From Oscillospiraceae bacterium (GTDB lineage Bacteria > Bacillota > Clostridia > Oscillospirales > Ruminococcaceae), in contig JAEDHF010000020.1 of NCBI GenBank assembly GCA_016297165.1, positions 1 through 18,393 on the forward strand: a DNA stretch of 18,393 bases. Direction: 5' to 3'. Positions 5,890 through 14,907 of this stretch are shown here, piece after piece. The notes beneath the pieces were generated by a model, which did not search any database, had not been told where the DNA came from, and saw only the letters and a list, made by a program, of their open reading frames with translations. Numbering within the stretch: the first letter of the stretch is position 1; each line of letters starts with the position of its first letter. Position numbers and translations under genes: made by a program.

Positions 5890-6687
5890 ATGAAAATTTT
5901 TGACGCACACGTTCACATTTATCCCGATAAGATAGCGGAAAAAGCCACTATCTCTATTGGTGAATTTTATGACTTAAATATGACATCAAATGGAACGATA
6001 GCAAATTTGCTATCAAATTGCGATAAGGTCGGCGTTTCGAAATGCCTCGTCCATTCAGTAGCTACCACCCACGAACAGGTTGAGAAAATCAACAACTTCC
6101 TTATCGCCAGCGTAAGAGCCAACCCCCAACGCTTCGTAGGCTTCGCCGCTCTCCACCCCTCAATGGATTTAAAGGAGACGGAAAAGGAGGTTGACAGAGT
6201 AATCTCCGAGGGCTTAAAAGGCATAAAGCTCCACCCCGATTTCCAGCATTTCAATATCGACGATAAGCACGCTATGGAAATGTACGAGGTAATCGACGGA
6301 AGAATACCGATTCTCTTCCATGTAGGCGACAGCAGATACAGCTTCTCCGACCCCGAAAGACTGGCGGTTGTAGCTAAGCGCTTCCCGAAGCAGAAGGTTA
6401 TCTGCGCCCATTTAGGCGGCTATCAGAAATGGGAAAGGGGCGTTAAATGCCTTTCCGACCTTCCTAACGTCTATACCGACGAATGCAGCTCTCTCCCCTT
6501 CCTTACCCCCGAAACCGCAAGGGAATATATTCTCGCCTTCGGCACAGACAGGGTTTTCTTCGGCACCGACTACCCCATGTGGAATGTTGAGGAGGAGCTG
6601 GAACGCTTCGATAGGATAGATTTAAGCGACAGCGACCGTGAAAAAATCCTATACAATAATATAGCAGGCTTTCTGGGCGTCGAATAA
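5890..6687 (+). CDS. Amidohydrolase-family metal-dependent hydrolase
   Basis: The 265-residue TIM-barrel protein belongs to the Amidohydrolase_2 type. The metal-binding HxH is H7 and H9 in FDAHVHIYP. Further expected ligands follow in order: H115 (GIKLHP), H144 (LFHVGD), H174 (CAHLGG) and D227 (FFGTDYPMW). These positions match the usual strand 1, 4, 5, 6 and 8 placement in the superfamily. Members hydrolyse or decarboxylate small acids, amides or lactones; the exact substrate is not readable. It starts after GGAGGG at 10-nt spacing and has its own promoter. The next gene, alaS, has a separate promoter 22 bp beyond this stop, and I see no clear terminator between them, so some read-through is likely. 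Confidence 0.88.
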   Translation: MKIFDAHVHIYPDKIAEKATISIGEFYDLNMTSNGTIANLLSNCDKVGVSKCLVHSVATTHEQVEKINNFLIASVRANPQRFVGFAALHPSMDLKETEKEVDRVISEGLKGIKLHPDFQHFNIDDKHAMEMYEVIDGRIPILFHVGDSRYSFSDPERLAVVAKRFPKQKVICAHLGGYQKWERGVKCLSDLPNVYTDECSSLPFLTPETAREYILAFGTDRVFFGTDYPMWNVEEELERFDRIDLSDSDREKILYNNIAGFLGVE

Positions 6688-6708
6688 CTCAAAAATATGG
6701 CAAAACTG

Positions 6709-6736
6709 TTGACATTTTCTCTTAATCTGATATAAT
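6709..6736 (+). promoter_or_regulatory. Promoter of the alaS operon
   Basis: A perfect -35 TTGACA (6709-6714) and a perfect -10 TATAAT (6731-6736), with TGA before the -10, are separated by 16 bp. This is the only clear promoter for the following seven-gene run. Confidence 0.87.
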
Positions 6737-6753
6737 AATAAGGTATGAATACT

Positions 6754-6793
6754 TGCCATTTTAAAAATGCAGTTGTAACTGCAATATATGGCA
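6754..6793 (+). promoter_or_regulatory. Leader hairpin upstream of alaS
   Basis: Outer arms TGCCAT (6754-6759) and ATGGCA (6788-6793) enclose an inner hairpin TGCAGT (6768-6773) / ACTGCA (6778-6783) with a TGTA loop. It lies in the 5' leader and ends just before the Shine-Dalgarno region (AAAGGG, about 6798-6803). No T-box sequence is present, although many Firmicute synthetase genes have one. A regulatory role is inference. Confidence 0.45.
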
Positions 6794-6812
6794 TAAGAAA
6801 GGGACAAAGACT

Positions 6813-9440
6813 ATGAAATGGACAGGTCTTAACGAATTAAGAGAAAGCTATTTAAAATTCTTCGAGAGTAAGGGTCATCTTCGTATGGCTTCCGCTCCCT
6901 TAGTACCCCAGGGGGACAACTCCGTTCTCCTTATAAACGCAGGTATGACGCCCTTAAAGAAATTTTTCCAGGGCATTGAAACTCCTCCCCGTAAAAGGGT
7001 AACAACCTGCCAGAAATGCATAAGAACCCCCGATATCGAAAACGTAGGTAAAACCGCACGTCACGGCACATATTTCGAAATGCTCGGCAACTTCTCCTTC
7101 GGCGATTACTTTAAGCATGAAGCTATCGCATGGGCATGGGAATATCTCACGAAGGTTCTCGAAATCGAGCCTGAAAAGCTCTGGGTAACGATTTACGAGG
7201 AGGACGATGAGGCAGGAGATATCTGGGCAAACGAAATCGGAATCCCGAAAGACAGAATTATTAAGCTCGGTAAAAAGGACAACTTCTGGGAGCACGGCAG
7301 CGGCCCCTGCGGACCCTGCTCCGAAATCCATTTCGACAGAGGCGAAAAATACGGTCCTTTCGAAAGCTTTGAACAGGCAAGCGACTGCGACAGAATTATC
7401 GAAATCTGGAACAACGTTTTCACCCAGTTCGATAACGACGGAAACGGTAACTACAGCCAGCTCAAGAACAAGAACATTGATACCGGTATGGGTCTTGAAA
7501 GACTTGCCTGCGTAATGCAGGGTGTTGACAATATGTTCGAGGTAGATACAATAAAGAACATTATCAGCACTATCACAAACATCTGCGGTAAGACCTACGG
7601 CACAGAATACAAGGACGACGTTTCTATCCGTGTTATTACCGACCACACAAGAGCCAGCACCTTTATGGTAGGGGACGGCGTTCGCCCCTCAAACGAGGGC
7701 AGAGGCTACGTATTAAGACGTCTTTTAAGAAGAGCTGCACGTCACGGCAGACTTTTAGGCATTACAAAGCCCTTCCTTACCGAGGTTGTAGATAGAGTTA
7801 TCGAAGAAAACAAGTCCGCTTATCCCGAGCTTGTGGAAAAACGTGAATACATCAAAAAGGTTATCGCTACCGAGGAAGAAAGCTTCAATAAAACCGTAGA
7901 AAAGGGCAGTCAGCTTCTTAACGACCTTATCGGGAATATCGGCGAAAAGGGTGTATTAAGCGGCGACGACGCCTTCAAGCTTCACGATACCTACGGCTTC
8001 CCTCTCGACCTCACCAAGGAAATCCTTGAAGAAAAGGGACTTACCCTTGACGAGGAGCGCTTTAAGGAGCTTATGGTAAATCAGAAGCAGACCGCAAGAG
8101 CAAATCAGGCGTTTAAGGGCGGCTGGGACGAAGCATCTATGAATACAGTAAGCGGCTTCACCACCAACTTTGTCGGTTACGGCACTCTCACCTCCGAAAC
8201 AAAAGTTCTCGCTATCTTAAAGGACGGCGAAAGCGTTTCCGAGTGTACAGAGGGAGATAACGTTATCGTTCTTATCGAAAACACCCCCTTCTATGCGGAA
8301 ATGGGCGGTCAGGTTGGCGATAAGGGTACAATTACCGCAGGCGACAGCGTTCTCCGTGTTCTCGACACAAAGAAAATCGGAAGCGGCCAGTTTATCTGCG
8401 AATGTATCGTTGAAACCGGCTCAATTCTCGTAAACGACGCTGTTACAGCAGCCGTTGACGAGGAACTTCGTATGGCTACCGAAAGAAACCATACCTGCTG
8501 TCACCTTTTACAGGCGGCTCTCCGTAAGGTTCTCGGCGACCACGTTCATCAGGCAGGTTCTCTTGTTGACCCCTATAAGTGCCGTTTCGACTTCTCTCAT
8601 TTCAGCGCAGTAACCCCCGAGGAAATCGCTGAGGTTGAAAAAATCGTAAATACCGAAATTCTTAAGGGCTGCCCCGTTATAACCGAGGAGCTTCCTATTG
8701 AGGAGGCAAGAAAGAAGGGCGCTATGGCTCTCTTCGGCGAAAAGTACGGTAACGTAGTACGTGTAGTAAGCGTTTCCGACGGCTTCTCTACCGAATTCTG
8801 CGGCGGTACACATCTCGATAATACCGCTAAGGCAGGACTTTTCAAGATTATTTCCGAAACCTCCGTCGCTTCCGGCGTAAGACGTATCGAGGCAGTTACA
8901 GGCTTCGGCGTACTTGACGCTCTTAACGACGCAAAGCATACGCTTAACAGTGCCGCCGAAATATTAAAGGCTCCTAACCAGAATCTTCTTATTCAGAAGT
9001 GCGAGTCTATCCGTGACGAGCTCTCCGAAGCCAAGAAGGAAATAGATAAGCTCGAAAGACAGCTTTCTGCCTCCGCTATGGGCGATATAACCGAAAATGC
9101 CGCCGAGATTAAGGGCATTAAGGTATTCTCCGCAGTTCTTAGCGGTACAGTAGGCGACAGTCTCCGTAAGGCAGGGGACGACATCAAGTCCGCACTGAAC
9201 AGCTTCATCGCCGTTCTTGCAGGTCATGCCGACGGAAAGGGTAATTTCCTCTGTATCTGTAGTAAGGAAGCCGTTGAAAAGGGCGCTAACGCAGGACAGA
9301 TTGTCAAGCAGATTGCCGCTATCGCAGGCGGTAAGGGCGGCGGAAAGCCCGACAGCGCTATGGCAGGTATCGCCGACATCAGCAAGATTGACGAAGCACT
9401 TTCTGCCCTTAACGGTATCGTAGAAGCTATGTTAAAATAA
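6813..9440 (+). CDS. alaS: Alanyl-tRNA synthetase
   Basis: The 875-residue protein charges tRNA-Ala with alanine and clears mischarged serine or glycine; the family norm is about 875. The class II catalytic domain spans roughly 1-450, opening with FFESKGHLRMASAPLVPQGDNSVLLINAGMTPLK split by family-typical residues, and includes GMGLERL. The editing domain carries the zinc motif HTCCH (H560, H564) and FCGGTH (C663, H667), matching C666/H670 of E. coli. A C-terminal region with a coiled segment (about 715-750) and the glycine-rich GGKGGGKPDSA completes it. The start follows AAAGGG at proper spacing. It is the first gene of a long operon, 12 nt ahead of the HIT gene. Confidence 0.98.
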   Translation: MKWTGLNELRESYLKFFESKGHLRMASAPLVPQGDNSVLLINAGMTPLKKFFQGIETPPRKRVTTCQKCIRTPDIENVGKTARHGTYFEMLGNFSFGDYFKHEAIAWAWEYLTKVLEIEPEKLWVTIYEEDDEAGDIWANEIGIPKDRIIKLGKKDNFWEHGSGPCGPCSEIHFDRGEKYGPFESFEQASDCDRIIEIWNNVFTQFDNDGNGNYSQLKNKNIDTGMGLERLACVMQGVDNMFEVDTIKNIISTITNICGKTYGTEYKDDVSIRVITDHTRASTFMVGDGVRPSNEGRGYVLRRLLRRAARHGRLLGITKPFLTEVVDRVIEENKSAYPELVEKREYIKKVIATEEESFNKTVEKGSQLLNDLIGNIGEKGVLSGDDAFKLHDTYGFPLDLTKEILEEKGLTLDEERFKELMVNQKQTARANQAFKGGWDEASMNTVSGFTTNFVGYGTLTSETKVLAILKDGESVSECTEGDNVIVLIENTPFYAEMGGQVGDKGTITAGDSVLRVLDTKKIGSGQFICECIVETGSILVNDAVTAAVDEELRMATERNHTCCHLLQAALRKVLGDHVHQAGSLVDPYKCRFDFSHFSAVTPEEIAEVEKIVNTEILKGCPVITEELPIEEARKKGAMALFGEKYGNVVRVVSVSDGFSTEFCGGTHLDNTAKAGLFKIISETSVASGVRRIEAVTGFGVLDALNDAKHTLNSAAEILKAPNQNLLIQKCESIRDELSEAKKEIDKLERQLSASAMGDITENAAEIKGIKVFSAVLSGTVGDSLRKAGDDIKSALNSFIAVLAGHADGKGNFLCICSKEAVEKGANAGQIVKQIAAIAGGKGGGKPDSAMAGIADISKIDEALSALNGIVEAMLK

Positions 9441-9452
9441 GGAGGAAATAAT

Positions 9453-9794
9453 ATGAGCGACTGTTTATTCTGTAAAATTGCAAGGGGCGAAATTCCCTCG
9501 GAAAAAGTTTTCGAAAACGAGAGAATCCTCGCCTTTAAGGACATAAACCCCCAGGCTCCCGTCCACATTCTCGTTATCCCTAAGGAACATTACGACAGCC
9601 TTAGCGCTCTCGACGAGGACTCTGCACCTATCGTTTCCGAGATTGCTCTCGTGATAAAGCGTCTTGCCGAGGAATACAGCCTTGGCGCAGGCTACAGAGT
9701 TATCACAAATATCGGAGATAACGGCGGTCAGACCGTTCATCATCTCCACTTCCATATCTTAGGCGGAGTAAAGCTCAGCGAAAAAATGTGCTGA
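9453..9794 (+). CDS. HIT-family nucleotide-binding hydrolase (HinT-like)
   Basis: The 113-residue protein has the histidine-triad signature HHLHFHI at 96-102, with H97, H99 and H101. An N-terminal CLFC (C4, C7) resembles the zinc-binding pair of bacterial HIT proteins. NxxPxxPxHxLxIPK near 32-44 is also typical. HinT-type enzymes hydrolyse nucleoside phosphoramidates such as AMP-lysine or aminoacyl-adenylates. A place right after alaS fits an adenylate-related housekeeping role, but that link is inference. A strong AAGGAGG lies in the 12-nt gap after alaS. The stop is separated from the comEC start by one nucleotide, so translation is probably coupled. Confidence 0.94.
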   Translation: MSDCLFCKIARGEIPSEKVFENERILAFKDINPQAPVHILVIPKEHYDSLSALDEDSAPIVSEIALVIKRLAEEYSLGAGYRVITNIGDNGGQTVHHLHFHILGGVKLSEKMC

Positions 9795-9795
9795 G

Positions 9796-11838
9796 ATGAA
9801 AAACCGATTTGCAGTAACAGGCTTTACCTGTTTCGGGGCTTTTTTCATAAGCTCATTTCTTAAAGCGTATCTTTGCTTTGCTCTTTTCGGGGCAGGAGCC
9901 CTTATTTCGGTAATCCTGCTCCTTCTGAAAAAGAATACCATAGCCGTTGTCGCAGTAACGTCAGCGGCTTCTTTTTTGATTTTCGGTGCGTACAGCAGTC
10001 TGTTTATCGAGCCCTGTGAAAAGCTGTACGGGGAAACCCTTACCGTTACGGGAAGGGTTAAAGAAATCGGTAACCCCGATAACGATACGGTAAGTCTCGT
10101 TATTTCAGGAGAAACGAATAATACCCCCGTAACCCTCTCCCTTTATACAACCGACAGCAACATAAGCGTAGGCGACAAGGTTTCCTTCGAGGGACGCTTT
10201 ACCCCCTTCAGAAACAACACGAATTTCAGCGAGAGGGACTATAACTACTCTAAAGGCATTTTCCTTAAGGCATACCCTGTTTCGGAGATAGAAATAACAG
10301 AAGAAGCAGGCTTCAACCCCTTCGGCTTTATCGGAGCTTACTCGGAATATCTTAAGAGCATAGTAAGGGAAAGACTGGAGGGCGATAACGGCGCTCTTCT
10401 TACCGCTATATTCTTCGGCGATAAGAAAGGGCTTTCCTACGACCTCTCCTCTTCCGTAAGGAAAAGCGGCGTAGCCCATATTGCCGCTGTTTCGGGTATG
10501 CATCTATGCCTTATCGTAACTATTCTTGTAAGCCTTTTGAGCTGTACACCCCTACGGGGCAGAAATAAGCTCTGCTTCGGTATAATCGCCGTAATAATCC
10601 TTGCCCTTATGGTGTTTTTCAATATGACCGCCTCGGTCCGCCGTTCGGGAATTATGCTCATAATCTACTATGCCGCCCTCTTGTTCAGGCGTAAAACCGC
10701 ACCTCTTAATTCTCTGGGGCTGGCGGTGCTGCTTATTATTCTGATTGAGCCATACGCTGTCCGTGATACGGGGCTTATCCTGTCCCTATGCGGAACCTAC
10801 GGCGCAGGAGTTCTCGCTCCCGCCCTTTCGGTAAAATTCAAGGATAACGCCTTTCTGCCCATAAAGGAAGCCCTTATGGTAAGCCTTTGCGCTTCAATTT
10901 CAACTCTTCCGGTAGCTTCCCTTGTTTTCGGCGGCGTTTCTCTCCTGTCCGTACCCACCTCTCTTATAATCTACCCGTTTTTCTTTATCGCCCTTATTTT
11001 TATGCTTATACTTGCATTCAGCGGCGGTCTTTTAGCCGCTCCCTGTCTCTTTATTGCAGGTCTTTGCGCTAAGGCGATAGCTTCAATATGCTCCTTTCTC
11101 GGCGGCTTTGATTATAGCTTTATTACCTTCCCCGAGGGTATCGTAATACCAATTATTACTATTGCCGCTCTTATAGCTGTCCCCTTATTTATGGAGCTTA
11201 AACGGAAAAGATTGGTGGTAGCTTCAATGGCTGTTTCCCTCTGCCTTGCTGCTACAGTCATTCTGATAGACAAAATAATCACATACGACTACGCAATAGT
11301 TTCGGTATTATCCGACGGAAGCGGCTATGCCCTTTCAGTAAAAACGAAGGAAGGGGTTACCGTCATTCTTTCAGAGAAAAACGAAAAGCTATGTAAGCTT
11401 ACGAGAGATATTATGACGGAATACAACACAGATGAATTGGGGCTCCTATGCATAGCTAAGGACAGCGACAGCTACATAAAAGCCTTCGACAGTATAAAAT
11501 ACAGGGAGCTTTGTACTCCTGCCGAGGAAAAAACCGTCTATACCGTAAACGACGATTATAAGGTTGAGCTTGAAAACAATACGGTAACCCTCGATATACG
11601 AGGAAACCGCTTTATCCTCGCCCCCTCGGGAACAGAGGGACTTTCCGCCGATTTTATAGTCTATAGCGGCTATAAAAAAGCTTTTGGAAATTTCGGAAGC
11701 GATGTAACCATTTTCTCCGATAAGAGGTTTTATAATATAGAGGATCCTATAGCAAAGGTTATAAACTCCTATTACGAAAAGGCGGAAATGCACATAAAAT
11801 TACAGGATAGTCAGCCAATGAAAGGAATGAGCCTATGA
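9796..11838 (+). CDS. comEC: ComEC/Rec2-family DNA uptake channel protein with degenerate C-terminal domain
   Basis: The 680-residue membrane protein is of the competence type that carries single-stranded DNA across the membrane. Residues 1-60 hold N-terminal helices. About 75-165 form the soluble DUF4131-like OB-type segment (LTVTGRVKEIG). About 195-490 form the multi-helix Competence domain with the conserved VSGMHL (S233-H236). Residues about 497-680 occupy the place of the metallo-beta-lactamase domain: VSVLSDGSGYALSVK resembles the usual DVGQGDA strand. The HxHxDH cluster and later His/Asp ligands are absent, so it is probably not a nuclease. The protein is somewhat shorter than typical 750-800-residue relatives. 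No Shine-Dalgarno is seen; the start lies 1 nt after the HIT stop. Its stop overlaps the holA start (ATGA). Confidence 0.9.
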   Translation: MKNRFAVTGFTCFGAFFISSFLKAYLCFALFGAGALISVILLLLKKNTIAVVAVTSAASFLIFGAYSSLFIEPCEKLYGETLTVTGRVKEIGNPDNDTVSLVISGETNNTPVTLSLYTTDSNISVGDKVSFEGRFTPFRNNTNFSERDYNYSKGIFLKAYPVSEIEITEEAGFNPFGFIGAYSEYLKSIVRERLEGDNGALLTAIFFGDKKGLSYDLSSSVRKSGVAHIAAVSGMHLCLIVTILVSLLSCTPLRGRNKLCFGIIAVIILALMVFFNMTASVRRSGIMLIIYYAALLFRRKTAPLNSLGLAVLLIILIEPYAVRDTGLILSLCGTYGAGVLAPALSVKFKDNAFLPIKEALMVSLCASISTLPVASLVFGGVSLLSVPTSLIIYPFFFIALIFMLILAFSGGLLAAPCLFIAGLCAKAIASICSFLGGFDYSFITFPEGIVIPIITIAALIAVPLFMELKRKRLVVASMAVSLCLAATVILIDKIITYDYAIVSVLSDGSGYALSVKTKEGVTVILSEKNEKLCKLTRDIMTEYNTDELGLLCIAKDSDSYIKAFDSIKYRELCTPAEEKTVYTVNDDYKVELENNTVTLDIRGNRFILAPSGTEGLSADFIVYSGYKKAFGNFGSDVTIFSDKRFYNIEDPIAKVINSYYEKAEMHIKLQDSQPMKGMSL

Positions 11839-12875
11839 AAATAACCGAGGATAAGCTTTCTGCCGCAATAAGAAGCGGCCGCTTCGACAGGGTTTATCTC
11901 CTTTACGGAAAGGAGCCCTTTCTTACGAAAATGTACGCCGACCGTATTATTAAAAAGGCGGCAGGAGACGACCCCCTGGACTTCAACCTTGTTAAGATAG
12001 AGGGCAACCCCGATATAGAAACCTTTACCGACCATATAGACGGTCTGCCTGTTTTTGCGGATATGAAGGTAGTGGCAGTAAACGACCCTAAGCCCGACGA
12101 AATGGATAAGGTGACCTTAGAGCGAATTATCGAAATAATCGCCGACGTCCCCGAAACAACAATTCTCATTTTCTACACCACAGGCACGGAGCTTTCCGAC
12201 AAAAAGGCAAATTCAAAGAAATTCATAGCCGCCGCCGAAAAACACGGAACAGTCTGCGTCCTTGACGAAATGCAGCCCTCAAAAATTACGGAGCTTGCAG
12301 TAAAAAAGGCGGCTAAGGGCGGTATTGTAATGTCCTTTGAGGACGCTATGTACCTCACAGAAAGAGTTAACGGAAGTATGGTATCCGTAAGCGAGGAAAC
12401 CGCAAAGCTAATGAGCTACGCAGGAAGCGGCGGAACAATAACAAGGGAAACAATCAACTCCCTTGTACCGAAACAGCTTGACGCGGGAATATACGAGCTT
12501 GCCACAGCTATAAATTCCGGAAAGCGTGCCGAAGCCTATCGGATAACCGACGAGCTCTTTTTAGAGCAGTACGACTCTACCGTAATTATGTCTGCACTTT
12601 CGGGGGCATACCTCGACCTCTACAGGGGAAAGCTGGCGAAATCCGAGGGCATTAGCCCCGACAGGGCGGCGGAGGAATTCGGCTACGGAAAAAGAGGCTG
12701 GGTGCTTAATAAGATGATGACCGCTTCCGCTAAGCTAAGTAAGGCTTATCTCCGTGAAACGGTAAATATCCTTTCGGAAGCGGATTTAAAGCTAAAATCT
12801 ACCCCTGTTGATAAGAAAACTATAATCGAAGAAGCTGTAACAAGGCTCTTTATTGCAAGAGAGGAAATAAACTGA
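11835..12875 (+). CDS. holA: DNA polymerase III delta subunit (clamp loader)
   Basis: The 346-residue protein fits the HolA family in length and in the opening YLLYGKEPFLTKMYADRI, where the degenerate AAA+ nucleotide fold begins. Family-like segments include GLPVFADMKVVAV (about 70-82) and, in the C-terminal helical collar, RGWVLNKMMTASAKLSKAYL. The delta subunit opens the beta sliding clamp within the clamp loader complex. The ATGA overlap with comEC gives translational coupling, and comEC followed by holA is a common gene order in Firmicutes. rnmV follows after 7 nt. Confidence 0.92.
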   Translation: MKITEDKLSAAIRSGRFDRVYLLYGKEPFLTKMYADRIIKKAAGDDPLDFNLVKIEGNPDIETFTDHIDGLPVFADMKVVAVNDPKPDEMDKVTLERIIEIIADVPETTILIFYTTGTELSDKKANSKKFIAAAEKHGTVCVLDEMQPSKITELAVKKAAKGGIVMSFEDAMYLTERVNGSMVSVSEETAKLMSYAGSGGTITRETINSLVPKQLDAGIYELATAINSGKRAEAYRITDELFLEQYDSTVIMSALSGAYLDLYRGKLAKSEGISPDRAAEEFGYGKRGWVLNKMMTASAKLSKAYLRETVNILSEADLKLKSTPVDKKTIIEEAVTRLFIAREEIN

Positions 12876-12882
12876 AAAAGCT

Positions 12883-13485
12883 ATGATAAAGGTAGATATG
12901 CCCATAATCGTAGAGGGTAAATACGATAAGATAAAGCTTAAAAGCATAATCGACGGCGTTATTCTTACTACCGAGGGCTACGGAATCTATAAAAACAAGG
13001 AGAAAATGGCGCTGATACGAAAATACGCCGAAAAGTCGGGTATAATAATACTGACCGATAGCGACGGCGCAGGCTTTCAGATACGAAATCACCTTAAAAG
13101 CGCTCTCGGAAATGTTAAAATAGTAAATATCTATATCCCCGATATTTTCGGAAAGGAGCGCCGAAAGGCAGAGCCCTCGAAGGAGGGTAAGCTTGGCGTT
13201 GAGGGTATAGATAAGGATATACTTATAAAGGCCTTTACCGAGGCAGGAGTAATCGCTTCAAAGAATTCTGCCGAAAGAAAAGAGCCCTGGCTTACAAAAG
13301 CGGAATATATGGCGCTGGGTCTATCGGGCGGAGAAAACAGTTCTTTTTTAAGAGCGGAGCTTGCGAAAAGGCTCCGACTCCCCGAAAGAATATCGGGAAA
13401 AGCCCTTTTCGAGGCTCTTAACGAGCTATATAGCAAAGAGGAAATAATCCAAATAATGAATGAAATACAGAAAGGAAAACAGTAA
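12883..13485 (+). CDS. rnmV: Ribonuclease M5 (5S rRNA maturation)
   Basis: The 200-residue protein has an N-terminal Toprim fold (about 6-100). Its catalytic signatures are the Glu in IVEGKYDK (E11) and the DxD in ILTDSDGAG (D59, D61). Between them lies the Clostridia-type TTEGYGIYKNKEKMALIRK. KEGKLGVEGID and a C-terminal helical DUF4093-like part follow. RNase M5 trims the 5S rRNA precursor in Gram-positive bacteria, using ribosomal protein L18 as helper. I kept the ATG at 12883, which gives the usual number of residues before the VEG motif. An in-frame ATG at 12898 with AAAGG before it is an alternative. The stop TAA abuts the ATG of the next gene with no gap. Confidence 0.93.
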   Translation: MIKVDMPIIVEGKYDKIKLKSIIDGVILTTEGYGIYKNKEKMALIRKYAEKSGIIILTDSDGAGFQIRNHLKSALGNVKIVNIYIPDIFGKERRKAEPSKEGKLGVEGIDKDILIKAFTEAGVIASKNSAERKEPWLTKAEYMALGLSGGENSSFLRAELAKRLRLPERISGKALFEALNELYSKEEIIQIMNEIQKGKQ

Positions 13486-14889
13486 ATGGTCTTTTCAAGC
13501 CTTGTATTCATATTTCTTTTCTTTATCGGCGTAATGCTTATATATTATGCAGTACCGAAAAGATTTAAAAACCTCGTAATATTTTTAAGCGGCGTAATCT
13601 TCTATGCCTGGGGCGAGCCCTTATATATTCTTGTTATGTTAGGCTCTACCCTTATCGACTACTGCGCAGGACTTCTGATATGGAAATTCGATAAAAATAT
13701 CGTGGTGAAGCGAATTTCCCTTATCGTATCTATCCTTATGAATTTAGGATTATTGGGAGTATTCAAGTACGGCGGCTTTGTAATTGATAACGTGAATAAT
13801 ATCTTCGCCACCGCCTTCGATAACCCTAATCTCCCCCTTCCTATCGGTATAAGCTTCTTCACCTTCCAGTCAATGTCCTACACCATAGATATGTACCTCG
13901 GAAAAATAAAGGTGCAGAAAAACCCCATTACCTTCGCCGCCTTCGTAAACCTGTTCCCACAGCTTGTAGCAGGACCGATAGTCAGATACGACGATATAGC
14001 GAGAGAGCTGGACGACAGGAAAATTGACCTTGACTGTATCTATTCGGGTATTATCCGCTTTATTACGGGTATGGGTAAAAAGGTGCTCCTTGCCAATAGC
14101 GTAGGTATGCTCTGGGACACTGTTATTGCCTCGGATTTAGGTAACGCCTCCCTGCTTACTGTATGGCTTGGCATAATCGCTTACACATTGCAAATCTATT
14201 TCGATTTTTCGGGCTATTCCGATATGGCTATCGGTATCGGCAGAATGATGGGCTTTAACTTCCCCGAAAACTTCAACTATCCCTACCTTTCTAAGAGCGT
14301 TTCCGAATTCTGGCGCCGCTGGCACATGACCCTTGGCGCATGGTTCAGGAGCTACGTTTATATCCCCTTAGGCGGTAACCGTAAGGGTAAGGGCAGAACA
14401 ATCTTCAACCTTGCGGTTGTATGGGCGGCTACCGGTATATGGCACGGCGCAAACTGGACCTTTATCGTATGGGGTACTCTTTACGGCGTTGTTATAATCC
14501 TTGAAAAGCTCTTTCTCGGAAAGGTGCTTGAAAAGCTCCCCTCCTTTGTTGGGCATATATACACAATGCTCCTTGTAATGCTTGGCTGGGTACTTTTCGC
14601 TTCACCGAATATTTCCACAGCAGGCGCCTATATCGCCACAATGTTCGGAGCAAGCGGCACGCTGATTGACAATACCGCTATCTATCTCCTTATCAACTAT
14701 GGCTTTATTCTTGTGTTCGGCATTTTCGCCGCTACTGATTTATGGAAGCGAATCGTAGAAAAGCTAAGTGTAAAGCTCCCTACTTTTACAAATTATATTA
14801 CTCCCTTTGCTAAAACCGCAGTATTTTTAATCTGTATAGCCTATCTTGCGGACGCAACCTATAACCCCTTCCTGTATTTCAATTTCTAA
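13486..14889 (+). CDS. MBOAT-family O-acyltransferase (AlgI/DltB-like)
   Basis: The 467-residue multi-pass membrane protein belongs to the membrane-bound O-acyltransferase family. The core is SEFWRRWHMTLGAWFRSYVY (H280) and later IWHGANWTFIVWG, where H320 is the catalytic histidine of the family. The N-terminus VFSSLVFIFLFF and the FYAWGEP motif are typical of AlgI-type members. These proteins pass an acyl group, usually acetyl, across the membrane for O-acylation of an extracellular polymer, together with a partner of the AlgX/AlgJ/DHHW type. Such a partner is the next gene, 18 nt downstream. The start directly follows the rnmV stop, with AAAGGA upstream. The polymer is unknown; alginate itself is unlikely in this type of organism. 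Confidence 0.93.
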   Translation: MVFSSLVFIFLFFIGVMLIYYAVPKRFKNLVIFLSGVIFYAWGEPLYILVMLGSTLIDYCAGLLIWKFDKNIVVKRISLIVSILMNLGLLGVFKYGGFVIDNVNNIFATAFDNPNLPLPIGISFFTFQSMSYTIDMYLGKIKVQKNPITFAAFVNLFPQLVAGPIVRYDDIARELDDRKIDLDCIYSGIIRFITGMGKKVLLANSVGMLWDTVIASDLGNASLLTVWLGIIAYTLQIYFDFSGYSDMAIGIGRMMGFNFPENFNYPYLSKSVSEFWRRWHMTLGAWFRSYVYIPLGGNRKGKGRTIFNLAVVWAATGIWHGANWTFIVWGTLYGVVIILEKLFLGKVLEKLPSFVGHIYTMLLVMLGWVLFASPNISTAGAYIATMFGASGTLIDNTAIYLLINYGFILVFGIFAATDLWKRIVEKLSVKLPTFTNYITPFAKTAVFLICIAYLADATYNPFLYFNF

Positions 14890-14907
14890 AGAAAGGAGAA
14901 CCTTAAA

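Noticed and set aside
6954..7646. 230-codon open frame on the minus strand opposite alaS
   Set aside because: It is antisense to the catalytic domain of alaS; no domain is recognisable and no start signals are seen.
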